Source of the DNA: Basidiobolus meristosporus CBS 931.73
Lineage: Eukaryota; Basidiobolomycota; Basidiobolomycetes; Basidiobolales; Basidiobolaceae
Direction of reading: 5' to 3'
Assembly (NCBI GenBank): GCA_002104905.1
Contig: MCFE01000354.1
Coordinates: forward strand, 1-64,000
DNA: 64,000 nt
Part shown: piece by piece, positions 1 to 13,037 of the stretch
How the letters are laid out: each line of letters starts with the position of its first letter
How positions within the stretch are numbered: the stretch's first letter is position 1
Position numbers and translations under genes: made by a program
The notes under the pieces: model-generated
The model's database searches: none
What the model was told of the DNA's origin: nothing
The model's input: the letters and a program-made list of their open reading frames with translations, nothing else

Positions 1-56
1 AGCCAGGGCCGTCCAACCCCCTTATTTGTTCTCTGATTAACCGATATATTCCCTAG

Positions 57-961
57 AAACCGATATGATTGCCTGTCTGCTGGCGTTCCTAGTAACTATA
101 TTCACCAATATTCAAACCGGCATTGAAGTGGCAGTCGGATTTTCCTTATTGATTAGCTTGCACAGAATTGCCAGGCCTCAGTGGCAAGTGCTTGGCGAGG
201 CGGTTGATGAGCCCGGCGTGTTTGTGGACCGATGGTCGAATGATTGGGCCACATATCCCGCACCACCAGGGATTATTATCTTCCGATTCTCTGAATCCAT
301 CACGTTCTTAAATGGTGAACACTTCAAAAACAAAGTGATGAATGCTGCATACATTGCTACCGACCCAGGCGAGAAGTCCCCAGAGTCATGGGGCGAACGA
401 GTCTGGTCGGATGACAGAGATTCCCGGATCAAGCGTATTCGAAATACTTTTCTCCGACGCCTACCTTCAAACGCTCTTTCTCGGCCAAGGCCACCAGCGA
501 TGCACAGCCCATCCAGCCCCAGCGCCATCGATAGCGGAATTCATGACCCAAGTAATCACCTGCACCACCGAGGCGAGATCCCGATTCCGATTGACGATAA
601 AGAGGAGGTAATCCCTACCCTGCGGGCGACAATCTTGGATTTCAGTGGAGTGAACCATGTTGATTATGCCGGACTGCAGTGCCTGCTAGATTTGAAATCC
701 CAACTCACTGACTACTCCGGAAACCATGGGTTTGAGCTCCATTTTGTTGGATTGAAGTCCAATGTCCTAAGACGCATAGAGCCCTCTGGGATTACCAAGC
801 ACCCGGATGACGGTCCAGATGATGATCATCGATACCTGCATATCAGTGTCAATGATGCATTGAAGTGTATCATGGAGGATTGGCATCATCAAGACTTGAT
901 ACCCGCCCCTGACATGGCTGAGAAGCCTGAAGAGGTGATGATCCATCTTCACCAGTCCTAG
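57..961 (+). CDS. SulP-family sulfate permease, C-terminal part (partial)
   Basis: This is the 3' end of a SulP anion transporter, a plasma-membrane sulfate permease family; the start lies outside the window. Bases 1-56 look like the end of an intron (acceptor CCCTAG at 51-56), and the frame runs from there to TAG at 959-961. Visible are the last membrane helix (motif VTIFTNIQTGIEVAVGF) and a cytoplasmic STAS domain with ATILDFSGVNHVDYAGLQ, the typical strand-plus-NTP-like-loop motif. A Ser/Pro-rich insertion of about 60 residues splits the STAS domain after its first strand. The paralogue at 39277-41499 aligns well (VTIFVAIQTGIELAV and a matching STAS core). Transport substrate is assumed from the family, not shown. 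Confidence 0.88.
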
Positions 962-2972
962 TTTACCTATCCTATATTCACTTAATACGATTCTCTGAAT
1001 TAAATATACTATAGAACTTCTAATAATACCAACTAAGATGCAACTATGCAATTCCAGATACCCCTCCCCCATTACACAATAGTTCAAACTCATGAATTCT
1101 CAACTTTGCAATAAATATGTAGTAATAAAAAATGAGGTAAACTCAGACTATGAGATGTACTGCATACAGTTCAACACACAAAATTCCAACGAAGAGGCTT
1201 GATACACTGAAACAGCAGGAGAGCGGATAGCAAGTACAAGGAAAACCTTCTAATGATGGCCTGCATGATGCTACCATCATTCTTGAGATCGCTCAATCCC
1301 AAGCTATTCCAGTATTCATGGCCTTTCCCCATTAAGATATTTGCTAAACTTGCTAACGAGAGATAGTTTTTCCAGTTTGGACAGTGACCTCAGATCTCTT
1401 TTGGCGAGTTTAAAGTGAACAAAAGAGACCATAAAATTCCACTGGGAAAGGGGGAGCTGGGTTAGCAGCCACCCGTCTTCACCACAATTACCCCCCAAAA
1501 TACTCTCAATTAACCAGCAGGATTCTCAGTGCTCCCAGCTTGCAGCTCCCAAGAACACTCGCAAATCTCACCAGGCTCTCAACCAAGGCCCAGCTTCCCG
1601 GTGAAGCGGACAGGAGCAGAAGTGAAACGACAATAAGTGACCTCGAAAACCGAAAACCAGAAATACCAAGGGATCCTTCCGGCTCACCAAAAATACTTCA
1701 AGAAAGAGTTACCAACTCCAAGTAAGAGCAGTTCGACACACACTTAGGGTTAAGTTTCAGATGCGACGCCAATGGGATTCAAGAATATACTTGTGGTCAC
1801 CACTGTTTTGTGCGAAGAATCCTCCACTTAAAAATGATCAGACCGTCTGCATCCTGAGAAACGGTCGAGCCGAAGACCGCGAAAAACTACTCCCTCGTTG
1901 GCTTGTTTTGTTGATTAAGGTATACAGCATATCTTAGCTCCACAGCTCAGTCGTGAGAATACCTGCATTCAAAGGACCGCACCCGCCGCGCGTTACGAGT
2001 TAAAGCAGCCAAAGCTCTACATCAGATTGGCCCAATTATTTATACTCAGAGTAGTTGTTTTGATGCATATGTAGTGACGAATGACCATTGTTTTGACCAA
2101 CAAGAAAAAAATTAAAGCTGTTGCTTTCTCGAGTTGAAGATAAAAACATCCAATGAAATTCCAGCAATTGCTCTTGAATACCGAGGTTCACCAATGAATA
2201 TCATTGGTACAATAAAGTGGATGGCCTTGTGCTGATGTAATTCTCCATGAGCATAAGATCTCTATAACCAGGGAAATATAAGCAAAAAGCAGGCATACAT
2301 TGTAAAACAGTCTTTTTATTATCACATATATTGTAGGTTTTAGATAAATACCTGTGAGCTTCAATTACTCATCTCGGTTTCTAAATTGACCTAGTATATC
2401 TTGCAATGCTCGGGGAATCTTGACACACAAGTGCCGCAACATTATTTCAGGCCTCTCAAAAAACTTGCTCGCTTCTAATATTTGCTCTGGAAAATAGCCA
2501 AAGAGTTACTGGTGCGAAACAAAGATCGCAGCCTTGTGTAAATGGAATTTATTCCTTCCAGGAACTGGTGAATGTGAAGATCAGTTGATAACTCAGAACA
2601 AAAGGAGGGATGAGGTAATGTTGGATCACTTTATGTGAGTGGAACAACCTAATGGAGGGGGGAGGTTGAGGTTTGAGGTACGCATTAATATACATTCACG
2701 ACAAAACCAAATTCTTGGGAGAATAACGTGAGGGAGGGAGCAATAAATTAGTCGCGACTTTTTTTCTAATTATTATGGCTATTAGAAGTTGGGGAACGTA
2801 TCTACATGGTTTAACGAGTGATGGATGATGAGCTGTAAGTAAGCAGTCCAACTCGATCAATTTTGTTTTGCTCGCATGGTGTGGTATTATGGATTGCGGT
2901 GATATTGGAGGGCTCGATCTTGGTTCTGTGACGGATCAAGATATCCCCGTGGCTGGTCAACTCTGCGATCTG
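962..2972. other. Spacer between convergent genes, no gene recognised
   Basis: About 2 kb lies between the 3' end of the SulP gene (+) and the 3' end of the PNUTS-like gene (-). It is AT-rich, with stop codons in all frames and only 60-aa scale open frames (for example 1540-1725) that resemble nothing I know. No tRNA or clear repeat was seen. Confidence 0.6.
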
Positions 2973-5900
2973 TTAACGGCCTCTTCCAAAGTCATGAGAA
3001 AATCGGCATTTGTCTCCAAATCGACAGCTTCCCTCAGCAAAGAATTTGCAAGGAGCTGTCCCCACTCTAGGGTTAGGAGCTGGTCCATCTCTACCAGGGC
3101 CCCAGCGATTGCCATTGCGATTTGGCCCCCCTCTTCCGCGTGCTCCCCGTCCTCTACCTCTACCAAACTGGTTTCTTCCAGCCCCAAATCGCCAAGGGCG
3201 ATCTCCCTCCTCATATCCACCGTTATAGTCCCACGCTTCCCCGTTATCGAATTCATTATATCCATCATAATCATTGCCATATGATTGATAGGAGGGGTCG
3301 TACTCCTCTCGAGAATCCTAAATGCGCTAGTTTAGTGATGTTCTTTCTGGCAATAGAACTCTTATGGGTCATACCTGAGGATACTCCTGGTAAGGATCAT
3401 ATCCTTGCTCATCGTCATGGTACGCTGGCTTCGAAGGGTCGTTGCTGCTCAATAGCTAATTAGTAGGGAATCAACCATTGAATAGATGATCACGCCATAC
3501 CTAGGATAATTGGAGGCTTGGCCTGATCCAGGACTATCAGGATTGTATTGAGCATCCTGTCTATCCCAATGGTCCCGGTCAGGCTGAGCGGGCCAGTGCG
3601 GGGACTGTGTGGATTCCTTTTGCCAAGAATAGTTGCCTGTTTCTGGTTCATGATCCCACGATGAAGTAGGTGGGGCATGAGAGTCTGGATTTATGGCAGT
3701 GGTTGTAGGAAGCGGAGCCAAAATAGGAGCTGTGGCTTGCACCTGAGATAGCAGTTGCGACAGTTGAAAGGTTTCACTTCCAACGTCGTACAGTGGAATC
3801 ACTTTGACTTGGTATGTTGGGTCCTCACGAACATCATCGGTGGGTTCGTTCGGTGTATCAGGTATTTGGCTTTCACTGAAGTAAAGTGCAGATAAGACTC
3901 CAGCTTCACGTGCCTGTTGGACACCTATTTCTTTACTATCAGCCCCTCTTTGAGGCACATCAAATTCAAAGAGAATGGGTTTTGGAGTTTCCCAATCTTT
4001 GGTTACTGACATACTTGGCTCCTCCTAGAATATGAGCAGTTAGTTCCTGCAAGTCAAAACTAATGGCAGCATTACGCTCGACAGACTACTTACCACTTCA
4101 GTTTTGAATTCACGAATTTGAACCAAAGCATGATCAGGGGCGAATGAAACTCTCTTCTTCTTTGTTCCGGGTTTTAGCACGCTCTCTGTATCTGGCCTAG
4201 TAGACGGGTGTATATCGGTCATAATAGATTCTACCCCAGTACGGGATGCCTTGCTCTTCCGCTCGCCGTCTCGAGATTCCGAATTGCCCCGCTTAAGACT
4301 AATGAAAAGCAAGAGGCGGTTATAAATAGGAGCGATCTCTGTGCAATCTTGGCAAACCACTTACTTGTTCCCATCTTTGGACATAATTTTTGGTAAAAGC
4401 GCATCCAATGGCGAAAATGAGGTGTTTTTTGGCTTTGAGGATTGAACGCCAAGCTTAGAGGTGGTGCTGGGCCGGACTTTGCTTATCTTTGGTAAAGCAG
4501 AGGCGGAGAGCTCATTAAAGAAATCAACATTTGCAACTGCCATGGCATTCGAGGCAGTACTTTTCTCTTGTCGAGCTGGCCCTGAAGTTTTTGATGCCCC
4601 TAATTGCTTAGCCTTGTTTCCTGCCCCAATAGCAGTAGGCTTTGAGCTCGAGGTCTAGGAAGTAGAAACAATGGAGTTAGTTAAACTCAGGTATGAAAGA
4701 GCAAACGACAATAACGGTATACCACATCAGGGTTGGTTGGTTTCTCAGGTCTGGCTTTCTTGCGAGTATCTTCCTTCGCCAGATCAGTATCACTCTTGGA
4801 TGCATCGTTCTCGGCTTTTTCACTGCTCTCCCTGAGATTAGCCTAACTACATTTCCCAAACAAATCACAAGAGAGTGGAATCACTAACCTAGGCCGTTTT
4901 TTCGGTGCCGGAGCGGATGCTACATTCGAATGAAAGGCGGTGTTAAGTTTTTACAATATTTCTGTACGTTGTCTATCGGGAATACCTTCTTGTTGGATGA
5001 GCTTGGTCCAGCGATCCATAAGCTCAGTAGCCAATTTCTTGACATCTACACATCGAAAATCAATGAACTGTACAATGAGTGTCATCAATAGACTCTATTA
5101 CCTTCAAGCTCAGAGTTCTTCAGCGTTTTGATCACTCTACCAAGGAGCGTTTCTTTGAGTGTATCTATGTCCATCGGCACCTTTTTCAACACCTATTAAA
5201 TAGCAGGAAAATAAGTAATCCACAGCTCACTAGATCCCAACTAATGCTGAACAAACCTCCAGTAATTTGGTCAGCAATGGATTGTTTTCTTTCTGTGCCT
5301 GCACAATCCACATTCGTAGTATCGTCGGACCTTTTGAGTTGGCAAACCTAAATAGACAGGATATCATTAACAAAACCATCTTCCGGTGGCAACGAACAGA
5401 TTAGATAAACTCACGATTTCAGAATACTACGGTCTGTGGTATTCACCAATACCGTTAAGAGTAGCGAGCGGTGCGTCGATTGCTCTTCGCTTCGCATAAA
5501 CTTGACAAACTTGGGAATATGGTCAACATGTCCCAGTCCCCAATCTTTGTTAACAAGGGGCGTTAGCAAATGCATCAGCTCATCCATGGTTTCCTATTAT
5601 CAATGAGTTAATATCAAATAGTATACTTTCCGTATGAATTGATAGACTCACTTCTTTGGACTCAGCCCCCTCCTCGCTTTCCTTCGCCGGATCATTGTCT
5701 ATAGGGAGGTCACCTAATGTGAAATGTCAATATGATGGGGAATATTTAATTGATGTCAGATGAGGTGTACTAACTTCGAGGAGGTGGGACAACAACTTCA
5801 ACAACACATTTAGGCCGTACAGTATTATCTCCTAAGGTATATATTGGTTAGCTCTCACAAGAAACTTGAATACCCGTAATCAAAATACGAACCTGTTTGG

Positions 5901-8900
5901 GTGACAGCACCGAGATTTTGCTGTGAGAGTAAGGCTACAAAACATCGTTAGTTATCTTGGAAGAGAACTGAGAGGAAAAGTAAGCGCATACTCCTCGCGA
6001 GATGTTGATAGCTCGGGAATGAGTCATTCATTCGATTGTTAAGCAGATTCAGGTTGGCCCAATTTGCCGGAAAGTTGATGGGGACGTTGGGTGAAATATT
6101 GGTAAGCTTCTCAATATCGATGGAAGGAACTGGGTGGAGTTGTTGGGAAGTAAAAGGAGAGAAGGCTACATTGTTCCCGGATGGATCTGCGTGAATATTT
6201 CACGGTAAGTCTCGAGTTTGGTCCAAGAAAAACAATGGATGTGCAACTTACTTGAGGCAATTGTTTTAGCACCAATGCCATTAGGAGATGGAACTGTTAT
6301 CGATGCTAAAATAGACCAAGATTAACGGTTTGCGGTGGGTAAAATAGAGCAACATTTCTTACCGGGATTGCTTGCGGGTTTAAACTCGGATAAGCCCAAG
6401 AAAGGATCGCTGTCTAGATCACCACCCACATCTATATCGTCTATGTAAAGCAAGGTATTTAGCATCTCCGCAATCCTGCGAGGAATACAGAATGGCAAAG
6501 CATTACCATCTTTCATATCCAGCTCTGTTATCATCGGACTCTCTACAACCTTGACTTTTGCCTCGCTCGGCATCACACTGGCATCAGATTTTGAAGACTC
6601 GCTATCTCCATTGATTCTTGAATTAGATAAACCATTCTCCGGTTGAACTACAAAGGTTTGGGTAAGATATCAGCATGAAGCATAGGGTATGATGGCTCTG
6701 TTCAACGCTTACAGGTGATTTCAAAGCCTTCAGGGTCAGAGAAAATGGTGACTAGGTACCGGAATGCAACAAAGTTAGCTGAAACCATGAGCTATTCGAG
6801 ACTAAGGAAATAATCATTTACCAGGATCAGGAATATTGTGGATGTCCGAAGCAGGAACTATAGAGGTCCAGTCTGAAATTTCCCTTGTAAGCCTACAGCA
6901 TCAAAAAACAACTGGGGCTATTCGAATAATAATGTACCTTGCATCATATTAGACGCATGTGAATCTCCTATGAGAAAGTAGATGGTTAGTATCATTGGCA
7001 TACCAAGGAGGGCATTCAACAAGCCGTAGTATGGACTCTTATTTACCAGGTGGTAGAGTAATATCGTACGAAGCTGAACATAAGTAACGATTTAGCATTG
7101 TTTGGCAAAGTTGTACGATAAGTGCTTGACATTTGTTGGTATACCGTTGGCTATTCCCTGAAACGCTGAATTGAACGCTGATAAACACGTTGTTAATTCG
7201 TGGAGTCTTGGATGATGGAACACTCAGAATATCCTTACCATTCACTCCATGAGAATGACGTTGAGCTATTCCAAAACAAATTCCAATTGAGATATACACT
7301 CGACGATAAGAAATGGCTCAACCACCAACCTTCCACTACAAATAGAATAATTCGGACAGTCAGAACACGGCTGTTAAAACCCCCCGCAACTATCAGTAGA
7401 CTTAGACATGTGTACTTACAAGTTTCAATCCCAGTTAGAAAATCATTTAAATCTGGTACGTCCTTGGCTAAATGTGTGGGATAATCCAGTTCAAAGTCAT
7501 CCGGGAAATTCATATCTGAAGCTAGCATAATGGTTTAGTCTGCTGATATGAAAAGTGTGAGTGCGTCAAGTGCAGCTCCCCTTACATTCAATTACTGGCA
7601 AACCCTCAGCTTTCGCTGGAGCAACATCTATTATTGATGACCAATCTGAGATTTCGCCAAAGAATCGAAGCAACAGTTCAACATCTGTGGGAAACATACA
7701 GAATCTGTATATATATGAGCCCCTTACCACTGTTTGGCTGAGATTCATTGAGCGGTGGAGTACGTTGATTAATAGAGTCATTAGACGGTATTGCTCCCAA
7801 TGTTGGATCAGCAACTACACCAACGACTGTAAGCACATTTGTCTGGACACTCGGAGGTGAAGCCAAGCTGCTATGAAACTTACTATTCATGGTACTCTCA
7901 AAAGACTTCCCATCAATGGATGGGCTGAACGGAGGCCATTCTATACGATGAAAAATCAGTTAATACGTATTCCATTAAGCTACATTGGAAGTTGGCCCAC
8001 TGACTCATTCCACCAGCAAAAAGTGACTGAGAAATAGGTAATGCTGATGCCTCTGTAGAGGAAGGCGCCAGTTAGCAAACCCCATATCTTTACCAGCCGA
8101 TCAAAGCTGGAAGTCCAAGAAAGTCGATAAGACAAACCTTGATTTTCAATGGATTGTGCGGCATTTAGATTCCCTCCGCCTATGGTAAGGTTAAGAGGCA
8201 CTGGCTCTAAATCCGTACAAACGCTTTAGCTACAAGACGATATAGAGAATTGACAACGATAGTCTTTACCGGGCGTGTTTGTTCCACTGTGCGGCTCTGA
8301 GTCCCCAAACACTGAAACATTCTCTGTTAGTCGAAATGTCTGCGCAATTGCCAACTCGAGTGTACCAGCTTACCCCCAACAAACTCCGGCTTTCCTTTGA
8401 CCTGAGTGTCCTTCCCTCGACGTCTTGAAAACCACGTGTTGATCTTGCAAAGAAAAATTAAGGATTACTATCGCTCCGGGCAATTGAAAGCGACGAGGGC
8501 GCGATGGGATGGACATCCAGACGGTCGCCCTATCGGAATGAAGAGTAGAGACAATCCTTACTTGAGCCTCAGTACAACCAAACGACTTGGCCAAATCAGT
8601 TTTGATCTGCTTCGAGGGATATCCGTATTTCTCGGAAGTGCGGTAGGCAGTTTCCAGCTTCTCTATTTGCGATTGTGTGTAGATCATTCGACCGCGAGCT
8701 CGAGGAGCGTCTGATTTGAGTTTGTGTACACCGAGAGATGCCATCATTACATTGTATGTGTTGGTTTTGATTGATTCATGGTGGTTTGTTTGATATTTTA
8801 TGTGAAGATAAACCATGGTCAGTATACGTTCCGATGTAGGAAAGGTTAAGGAGTGAGGCAAAGAAGTCTTCGCAAGACTCTTTAGCTCGTTAACTAAATT

Positions 8901-8981
8901 CCTGCGCAACAACCTGCTTTACTATTCCCACATAGCTACCTCTCCTCTTTATATGTTTGTCAGAGAATAACGTACTAGTAC

Positions 8982-9031
<50 letters not shown>

Positions 9032-9721
9032 TAAATGCTTGCTTGAAGAATGCTTCGAAAGCGGCACCAGCCTTCAACAGAACATAGCATTTCGCCTCCC
9101 CAACGAAATATCAATAATTGTTTGTGTTTTGTTTTTGGGAAAATCACTTTTGAGTTTGAGGTGGCATACTTAGTGAGGGAAAACGAAGGATATAACCATG
9201 TGGCCAAGGAAACTCATAAGAATGTTCAAAATCTCTTTTGTCTTACTACTACAAAGCGACTAGCCTTATCCGAATTAAATGTTCTCAAAAATAGACTGTG
9301 CTTTTCTAGTTTACGTGTAACTTGACCAAACATATTGACCGTATGTACGGTTGGAGAGGCAGCTATATCCTTGAGAGCAAAATGTGTATGCGCAGAACGA
9401 TACGTAGAAAGGGAAAAAATGAATGGATTTTCATCCCAGTGACTTACCATGCTGTTGGAATGCGGAAAGACCACCAGGGTCGAGCGAAGGTGTCGTGATA
9501 TCCGTCAGAGAGGCAGCTATATTGTTTGGAGAATATGCTATAGCTTGAGAGTTTCCTCCGTTTTCGGGTAGCAGGGACGTTTGCATTGTTAAAGGCATAG
9601 AAATGGGATGAAAAGATGGTATGTAATTTTCAAAACCAGCCCCTGATGTAGGAAAGATGGAGTCCAGTTCAGGCTGCTGATATACATGACCGTCATTTAG
9701 CTGATTATTCCAATTGTTCAT
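2973..9721 (-). CDS. PNUTS-like PP1 regulatory subunit with N-terminal homeodomain, TFIIS-N domain and CCCH finger
   Basis: This is a multi-exon gene of many small exons; the coordinates are its span. Probable exon 1 (9721-9448) is Ser/Asn-rich. Next comes a homeodomain (8710-8560 plus 8449-8374) ending EAQ-INTWFSRRR, with the WFxxRR helix-3 motif and an intron between Q and I. Low-complexity exons follow. A TFIIS N-terminal/LW domain lies at about 5580-4990 (LLLTVLVNTTD, NNPLLTKLLE, LATELMDRWTKL). At about 4170-4100 is KKKRVSFAPD, a consensus RVxF docking site for protein phosphatase 1. The last exon is RG/G-rich and ends in a CCCH finger (CKFFAEGSCRFGDKCRFSH) and TAA at 2973-2975. LW domain, RVxF and CCCH in this order is the plan of PNUTS/PPP1R10, the nuclear PP1 subunit in transcription termination. 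The homeodomain is extra. The first intron (~737 bp, phase-consistent) is the weakest part; the gene could instead start near 8743. Confidence 0.8.
8984..9029. repeat. (AG)n dinucleotide microsatellite
   Basis: A perfect AG run of about 23 units on the + strand (CT on the coding strand of the PNUTS-like gene). It lies inside that gene's proposed long first intron, or in its 5' leader if translation starts near 8743. On the sense strand it is a pyrimidine tract. Confidence 0.95.
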
Positions 9722-10871
9722 TGAAATGGAACTGATCAACCAAGTAAATTAAGAAGGAAAACTTTCAGCAAGCTGATAAGGACGAGGAAAGAAACCAAGT
9801 TAAAACTGGAATAAATCTCTAGATTCAAGGTTGTCGATCAAGAAATCTCGGTCAACAAGCTTTGTTCCCAATAGATTGAGTTAACAAAGAGTAGATATAG
9901 ACCACGAGCTTGTGAAGTAAAGGATAACGTGAGGATAGCGGTGTTGAAAGCCTAGCTAATCTATATGTAACTGACAAAGAAGACAAGGCAAGTGCAAGTG
10001 CAAGTGGGAAACTTCAAGAGTATCAACCAAATACTTCTATACGCAGTATATTCAATCATCACCCACAGCAAATATTGATTCAGGTATTTTTCAAATTTAT
10101 TTTTATTAAAACACAAAGTTTTCGTACGTTTGATTCATCATCATTGACTTAATAATATCAGCAACAAGAAAAAAGCATAATTTGGGCGGGAAAATGGCCG
10201 AATGATATGGTGGGAAATTTTACAGTGGACTATATCGATCTGATTGGACTGGAAGGAGGGAATTAGACATCTCTACAATATTGTCTGATCATCATCATTA
10301 GCACCTGATTGAAGTTAATCTGAACTGCGATAAACGTCCATTTCAGGTTTTGGGGAGTGATTCACCTATAGGAGCTTGATTTATTGGCATAGGCTGCAGC
10401 TTGGGTACTACTGATAGGCCGTGCTTTGGGATAGCTGAGTTATGCATGTAAATAAACATTTGCTCATACTTAAGCCGTAAACCATCGTTTTTTGTGCCGA
10501 TTTAAGCCAGTACGCCATTCCCCTATAGTTCATTGCTCCACAGTGAAATTTGCTCTAAGCGAATCAAATCCCGTATTTTCCGCAGCATATTCTCCTCAAC
10601 ATGTCGATTTTATCCTTGGTAACTGTTCGACCAGTTCTCGTGTCGAGGGTTGCTGATTGTTAGTCACTTGCCTGGATATTTGATCCAAACTAAATTTCAA
10701 TACCATCCAGCCACTCGTTTCAGAGAGCGGTTTTTACGAGCATGGACGAGATTTTTCTGCCCATTTTTTCCAACCCGGGTATTTGGATTGTTCGAATAGT
10801 CACAGTGTTACTTTCTCCCCTTCCAACCATTCACCAAACCTCCCCTTGAACTTCAGGATCCTAAAGTAATC
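9722..10871. other. Divergent intergenic region (PNUTS-like gene / NAMPT)
   Basis: About 1.15 kb of AT-rich DNA between two divergently transcribed genes, so it should hold both promoters. I see no convincing TATA box close to either start, no open frame of note and no RNA gene. Confidence 0.5.
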
Positions 10872-13037
10872 ATGTCGTCGTTAGAGGGGATACCTATGTT
10901 TTGTCTTACCGACTCCTACAAGATTACCCACCCTTTTGTGTACCCTGAAGCCAAGAAAGTAAGCTTTCATTCAGGTCTGCAACGTTGTTATGCTTTTCGT
11001 AAATGTGATTTTATCGTTTCAGATGGTGGCCTATGGTGAATTCAGAGCTGGTTTCGAAGACGATACTGAGGATACACGTATGATTTTATTTGGGCTACGT
11101 TATATCATAGAAACGTACGTTTCCAAGAAGTGGACCCTTGAGGAGCTGGAAAAGGCAGATAAATTCTTCAGTACCCACAATGCCGGTTTCACCCCGTTCC
11201 CTTTTCCAAAAGATCTCTTCCAAAAAGTAGTGTATTCAGTTTTCAACGCGGTGTCATGTTCGGTCAAATTTACATTGAGCCTTGATTTAGTTTATTCAAG
11301 AAAACAACGGACATTTCCCTGTGAAGATAGAGGCCCTACCTGAGGGCTCTGTATGCTATAAGCGCACACCAGTATACCAGATCACCGCAGTGGAGGAGTA
11401 CTCTAGACTTGTCACCTTTCTGGAGACAATTTTGACTATGGTTTGGGTAAGCGCGCGTAAATACCAATTCTGGCTGGCTATATCAAACAGTTAAGCGCTC
11501 CTTGAAGTATCCTTCTACAGTAGCTACATTATCAAGACGTGTTAAAGATCTGATTGAGAAAGCATATGAAAAAACGGTTGACGAAGACTCGTATTGGACC
11601 CTGAATAGGTAACTAGCCCTTCATACGTGGATATTCTAGAAATTAACCCACACCAACCAGCCGGTTGCACGATTTCGGTTTCCGCGCTTGCACCTCAATC
11701 GAACAATCCGTTTTAGGTGGAACGGCGCATTTAGTAAGTGCTTGTTCTTGATCTCAGTTTAATTCTTGCCGCTAACTCATTCCGGGTAGCTTAATTTTGA
11801 AGGGACGGATACCCTCAGCGCGGCGTACTACGCTCAGTTCATGTTGAATGGTGGAAACCCCGTTGGCTCCTCTATTCCCGCGACAGAGCATTCGGTCATG
11901 ACCTCCTTCAAGACTGAACAGGTATGCAAATACATGGTCAATGTTTTAGAACTATGGTTAACCTGGGTTTACATGTTCACTAGGAAGCAATGAAGCACAT
12001 GATCAATACATTTGGCACTGGCGTGTACGCATGTGTCATGGATTCTTACGACTACGCATATGCTTTGAACGAGGTTTTACCCTCTGTTGCTCAGGCAAAG
12101 CTTGAAAAGGGCGGGTTTCTTGTAATCCGTCCTGACAGCGGCGACCAAATCGAAGCAGTGATGATGGGGTTGAGGTAAGTTGACGACACAGTATCGCTCT
12201 GGTTCTTCTCAAATACCGATTGGACTGCTTCAGGGCTGCCGACAAAGTGTTTGGAAGTACGGTCAACAAGAAGGGATACAAGGTAATATAGTAACGGGGT
12301 AGATATGTATGACAGCTGTTTAATTCGACATGACCTTCATTCAGGTGTTGAACAATTGTGGAGTCATACAAGGCGATGGTCTGAGTTACGAACTGATCAA
12401 GAAAATACTTGTTGAAGTCGAGAAAAGTGGATTTTCGGCGCAATCTGTTGCATTTGGAATGGGTGGCGGTTTGCTCCAAGTAAAGTGTCACATTCCCAAC
12501 CGAGCGCACATGAGATCATTTCTAAATGCATATTTACTCTTTAGAAAGTGAATCGAGATACCATGAGCTTCGCCACTAAATTGTGTCACATTGTCTACGC
12601 CGATGGCACTGAAAGGTAAATTACAAAGCTGCAGAAATCCATGCACGTTGATCGTAATGCAATTCCCTAGAGATGTCATGAAAGTCCCAAAAACCGATGG
12701 GTCGAAGACAAGCCTTCCTGGCGAACTTGAAGTCCGGTTGAATGATGAGAAGGTGAGAGCAGTGGTTTGTTTCTTCGACCCAGCAGCTAACAATTGCTAG
12801 ATTCCCATGGTCTACCCTATCAACGAGGGACCCAAAGCCCACCCAAACGCCCTCCAGGTTGTATATGACAATGGCCCCATTCATCCGTCACCGTACACTG
12901 AATGTTTCACGAGCATGCGCCAAAGAGTCGCTCAAGAGTGGCGCTCGCTTCCTCCGAATTTCGACGTTATCAGCGATGAGCTGAAAGAACGCATCGATCA
13001 ATTCCTACAAAATCACAACGAAACTGCGCGCCAATAG
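10872..13037 (+). CDS. NAMPT: Nicotinamide phosphoribosyltransferase
   Basis: The enzyme makes NMN from nicotinamide and PRPP, the one-step entry to NAD salvage. The gene has about eight exons with short introns (the first is 10958-11022). The start MSSLEGIPMFCLTDSYKITH fits the family N-terminus (TDSYKxTH). Further family motifs in order: YGEFR; a DFGFRA block; NFEGTDTLSA; IPATEHSV with the catalytic-site histidine; VMDSYD; LVIRPDSGD (PRPP/phosphate contacts); GVIQGDGLSYELI; and FGMGGGLLQ. The total of roughly 490 residues matches the usual 465-500. All exons join in phase without a frame break. The C-terminus is a helical tail ending NHNETARQ. Most yeasts and moulds instead use nicotinamidase plus nicotinate phosphoribosyltransferase, so its presence is notable. 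It is transcribed away from the PNUTS-like gene. Confidence 0.93.

Noticed and set aside
1540-1725. 61-codon open frame in the first spacer
   Set aside because: Length expected by chance, no motif, no supporting splice structure.
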